From Pomphorhynchus laevis (Eukaryota; Acanthocephala; Palaeacanthocephala; Echinorhynchida; Pomphorhynchidae): a DNA stretch of 64,000 nucleotides. The notes under the pieces are model-generated. The model did not search any database. It saw nothing but the letters and a program-made list of their open reading frames with translations, and was not told the origin of the DNA. Shown here piece after piece: positions 62,873 to 64,000 of this stretch. Position 1 is the stretch's first letter. Each line of letters opens with the position of its first letter. The stretch covers positions 62,001-126,000 of the forward strand of contig WNNJ02002047.1 of assembly GCA_012934845.2 (NCBI GenBank). Reading direction: 5' to 3'. The translations under genes and the position numbers were made by a program.

Positions 62873-62930
62873 AATTTATTTTGAGTTATAAATGCGTGCC
62901 AACGGCGCTCTTACAAGCGAACTAAAAATG
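62873..62930 (-). mobile_element. L2-like 3' tail fragment next to Y
   Basis: On the minus strand this reads CTTGTAAGAGCGCCGTTGGC, then ACGCATTTATAACTCAAAATAAATT, the same 3' UTR pattern (stem GCGxxx...GGCACGC, then AAAATAAAT) as L2-like D, F and G. It lies upstream of Y in minus orientation, so two L2-like pieces are joined tail to head. Confidence 0.65.
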
Positions 62931-62984
62931 ACAAAAAATTACCAAACTGATAAAAAATAATCCCTTCGAGATTATATAGAGGAA

Positions 62985-63340
62985 TAGGAGCCGACACCTG
63001 ATAGCATAGCAGTTCCTCCTGATGACCTCTTATCCTTATTCTGATACAATGTCTGTTATTTATTAGTCAATTTATAAAAATTGATTTTTATTTCAATTTC
63101 AATTTCAGATTTTAACTTGATATAAAATTGAGATAATTTTATAAAATAATAAACTTGATATAAATTATATAAAATTTTATATAATTATTTAAGTCCTCCT
63201 CTGCATCCAGTAGTGGGAGGGATCTTGCACTGATGATTCATTGTGATGACGAAACGGCATTCGTCATTCTTTCGCGTCGGACTTATATGTATTACAAGAA
63301 ATAATTATTTAAATACGTAGACTCTGTTATCTGATCTGAT
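62985..63340 (+). repeat. Dispersed hairpin repeat, copy 2 (half, with an insertion)
   Basis: GATAGCATAGCAGTTCCTCC, CTTATTCTGATACAATG, GTTATTTATTAGTCAAT and, at 63312, AAATACGTAGACTC match copy 1 in order and orientation. About 115 bp at 63191-63305 (containing GGAGGGATCTTGCACTGATG) is absent from copy 1 and may be a separate insertion. Confidence 0.68.
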
Positions 63341-64000
63341 TCATTGAAAAAATATCTCCAAATGTATACTTTTCCGTTTACTTTTTCTTACTTTTCAACT
63401 CCGCACAATAAAATCTTTTTTTGACATTAATCTATGATTTCTTGAGCACTCACAAGTTCCATCATTGACTCAACGTTCTAGTAAATCATCTCTACTACTT
63501 TACAACAGAAATACATACACTTCGAAATATACTTTTTATCAAATATTAAAATGTGTATATTTAGTAGTTATATAAAATTTTACGGCGATCGTTTAATTAT
63601 ATAATTTAATTAATTTTAAGTATATAATTTTTGTATAACAAATTAGTCTACTTAAAAATTAAGAACACTTGTAAAATACTCAACTATTAAATCTGGTGTT
63701 TTCAGTATTTACTGCATTGTAATCCGATATATTAATTATCTTGATATGTTACATTTAAGAAACAATTCAAACGATTAATTTAGAAAATTGATTATAATTA
63801 TAAAGATATGCAATTATGCATGCATTCAATTTTGCCATAATCAGATGTTATAAAAGATGGGCCGCGAAAAGTAATAGTAAAATGGTTCTCTTAATGTCTT
63901 ATCTTTTGTGACTAATATATTAACACTTTAGGCCACTCAATAATAAATATTGAATTATTTATAAATATAAATAAATATAATATATTATTAATATGTTATA
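63341..64000. other. AT-rich stretch to window end, no gene
   Basis: Nothing is recognised in either strand; long AT runs dominate. Confidence 0.4.

Noticed and set aside
58655-62930. Twin-priming inversion to explain H plus Y
   Set aside because: Twin priming inverts the 5' part and leaves a sense 3' part with tail; here the sense part lacks the 3' end and the tail lies on the inverted side.

Overview
This is an AT-rich eukaryotic window, most likely from an invertebrate animal, packed with decayed retrotransposons. Only one piece of host coding sequence is recognisable: a single exon of inosine triphosphate pyrophosphatase (ITPA) on the minus strand at 3112-3304, with GT/AG splice signals. 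The mix of non-LTR families (CR1-like, L2-like, RTE-like, I/Jockey-like), Penelope-like elements and one Ty3/Gypsy element fits an invertebrate. I cannot name the species or phylum. I see no rRNA gene, credible tRNA gene or CRISPR array.

Layout. 1-2575 holds two Penelope-like elements on the minus strand. 2696-3304 holds a small tandem repeat and the ITPA exon. 3613-11203 is minus-strand LINE material: L2-like copies A, B and C and an RTE-like LINE. 11203-17556 has a C-terminal scrap of an unusual RT family, a near full-length CR1-like LINE (K1) and a second scrap of the unusual RT family. 17800-22500 is gene-poor: TA microsatellites, palindromes, a hairpin repeat, a 63-bp tandem repeat, an L2-like 3' end (G) and a foldback repeat. 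22500-24700 is an I/Jockey-like LINE on the minus strand. 25427-31388 is a CR1-like copy (K2) split by a nested minus-strand CR1-like copy (K4). 31601-34270 has the longest open L2-like ORF2 (D) and an inverted L2-like end (E). 34440-37675 is another CR1-like LINE (K5). 37690-40020 is the most complete copy of the unusual RT family. 40222-41733 is L2-like F. 41735-48055 is a minus-strand CR1-like LINE (K8) interrupted by a Ty3/Gypsy element with 75-bp terminal repeats. 48095-48700 holds a hairpin-repeat copy and a Penelope-like remnant. 48768-57115 has two CR1-like LINEs head to tail (K3, K7). 57957-58560 is a Ty3/Gypsy RNase H remnant. 58655-62930 has a divergent L2-like element (H) and an inverted L2-like fragment (Y). 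The right end is AT-rich.

How the parts relate. The CR1-like and the L2-like families both have two ORFs. ORF1 starts with a small Cys-rich (C-X4-C...C-X2-C) motif and ends with an RRM-like domain. ORF2 carries an apurinic-type endonuclease (EEP) and a reverse transcriptase. Both families have a short stem-loop just before the 3' tail. The most striking local structure is at 52227-52434. There the ORF2 of K3 carries a patchwork insertion: a 139-bp exact copy of part of the ORF1 of K7, 1,898 bp downstream, bracketed by micro-repeats and a 20-bp foldback. This looks like a templated-insertion repair scar. Labels A-H, Y (L2-like) and K1-K8 (CR1-like) are mine; K6 is not used.
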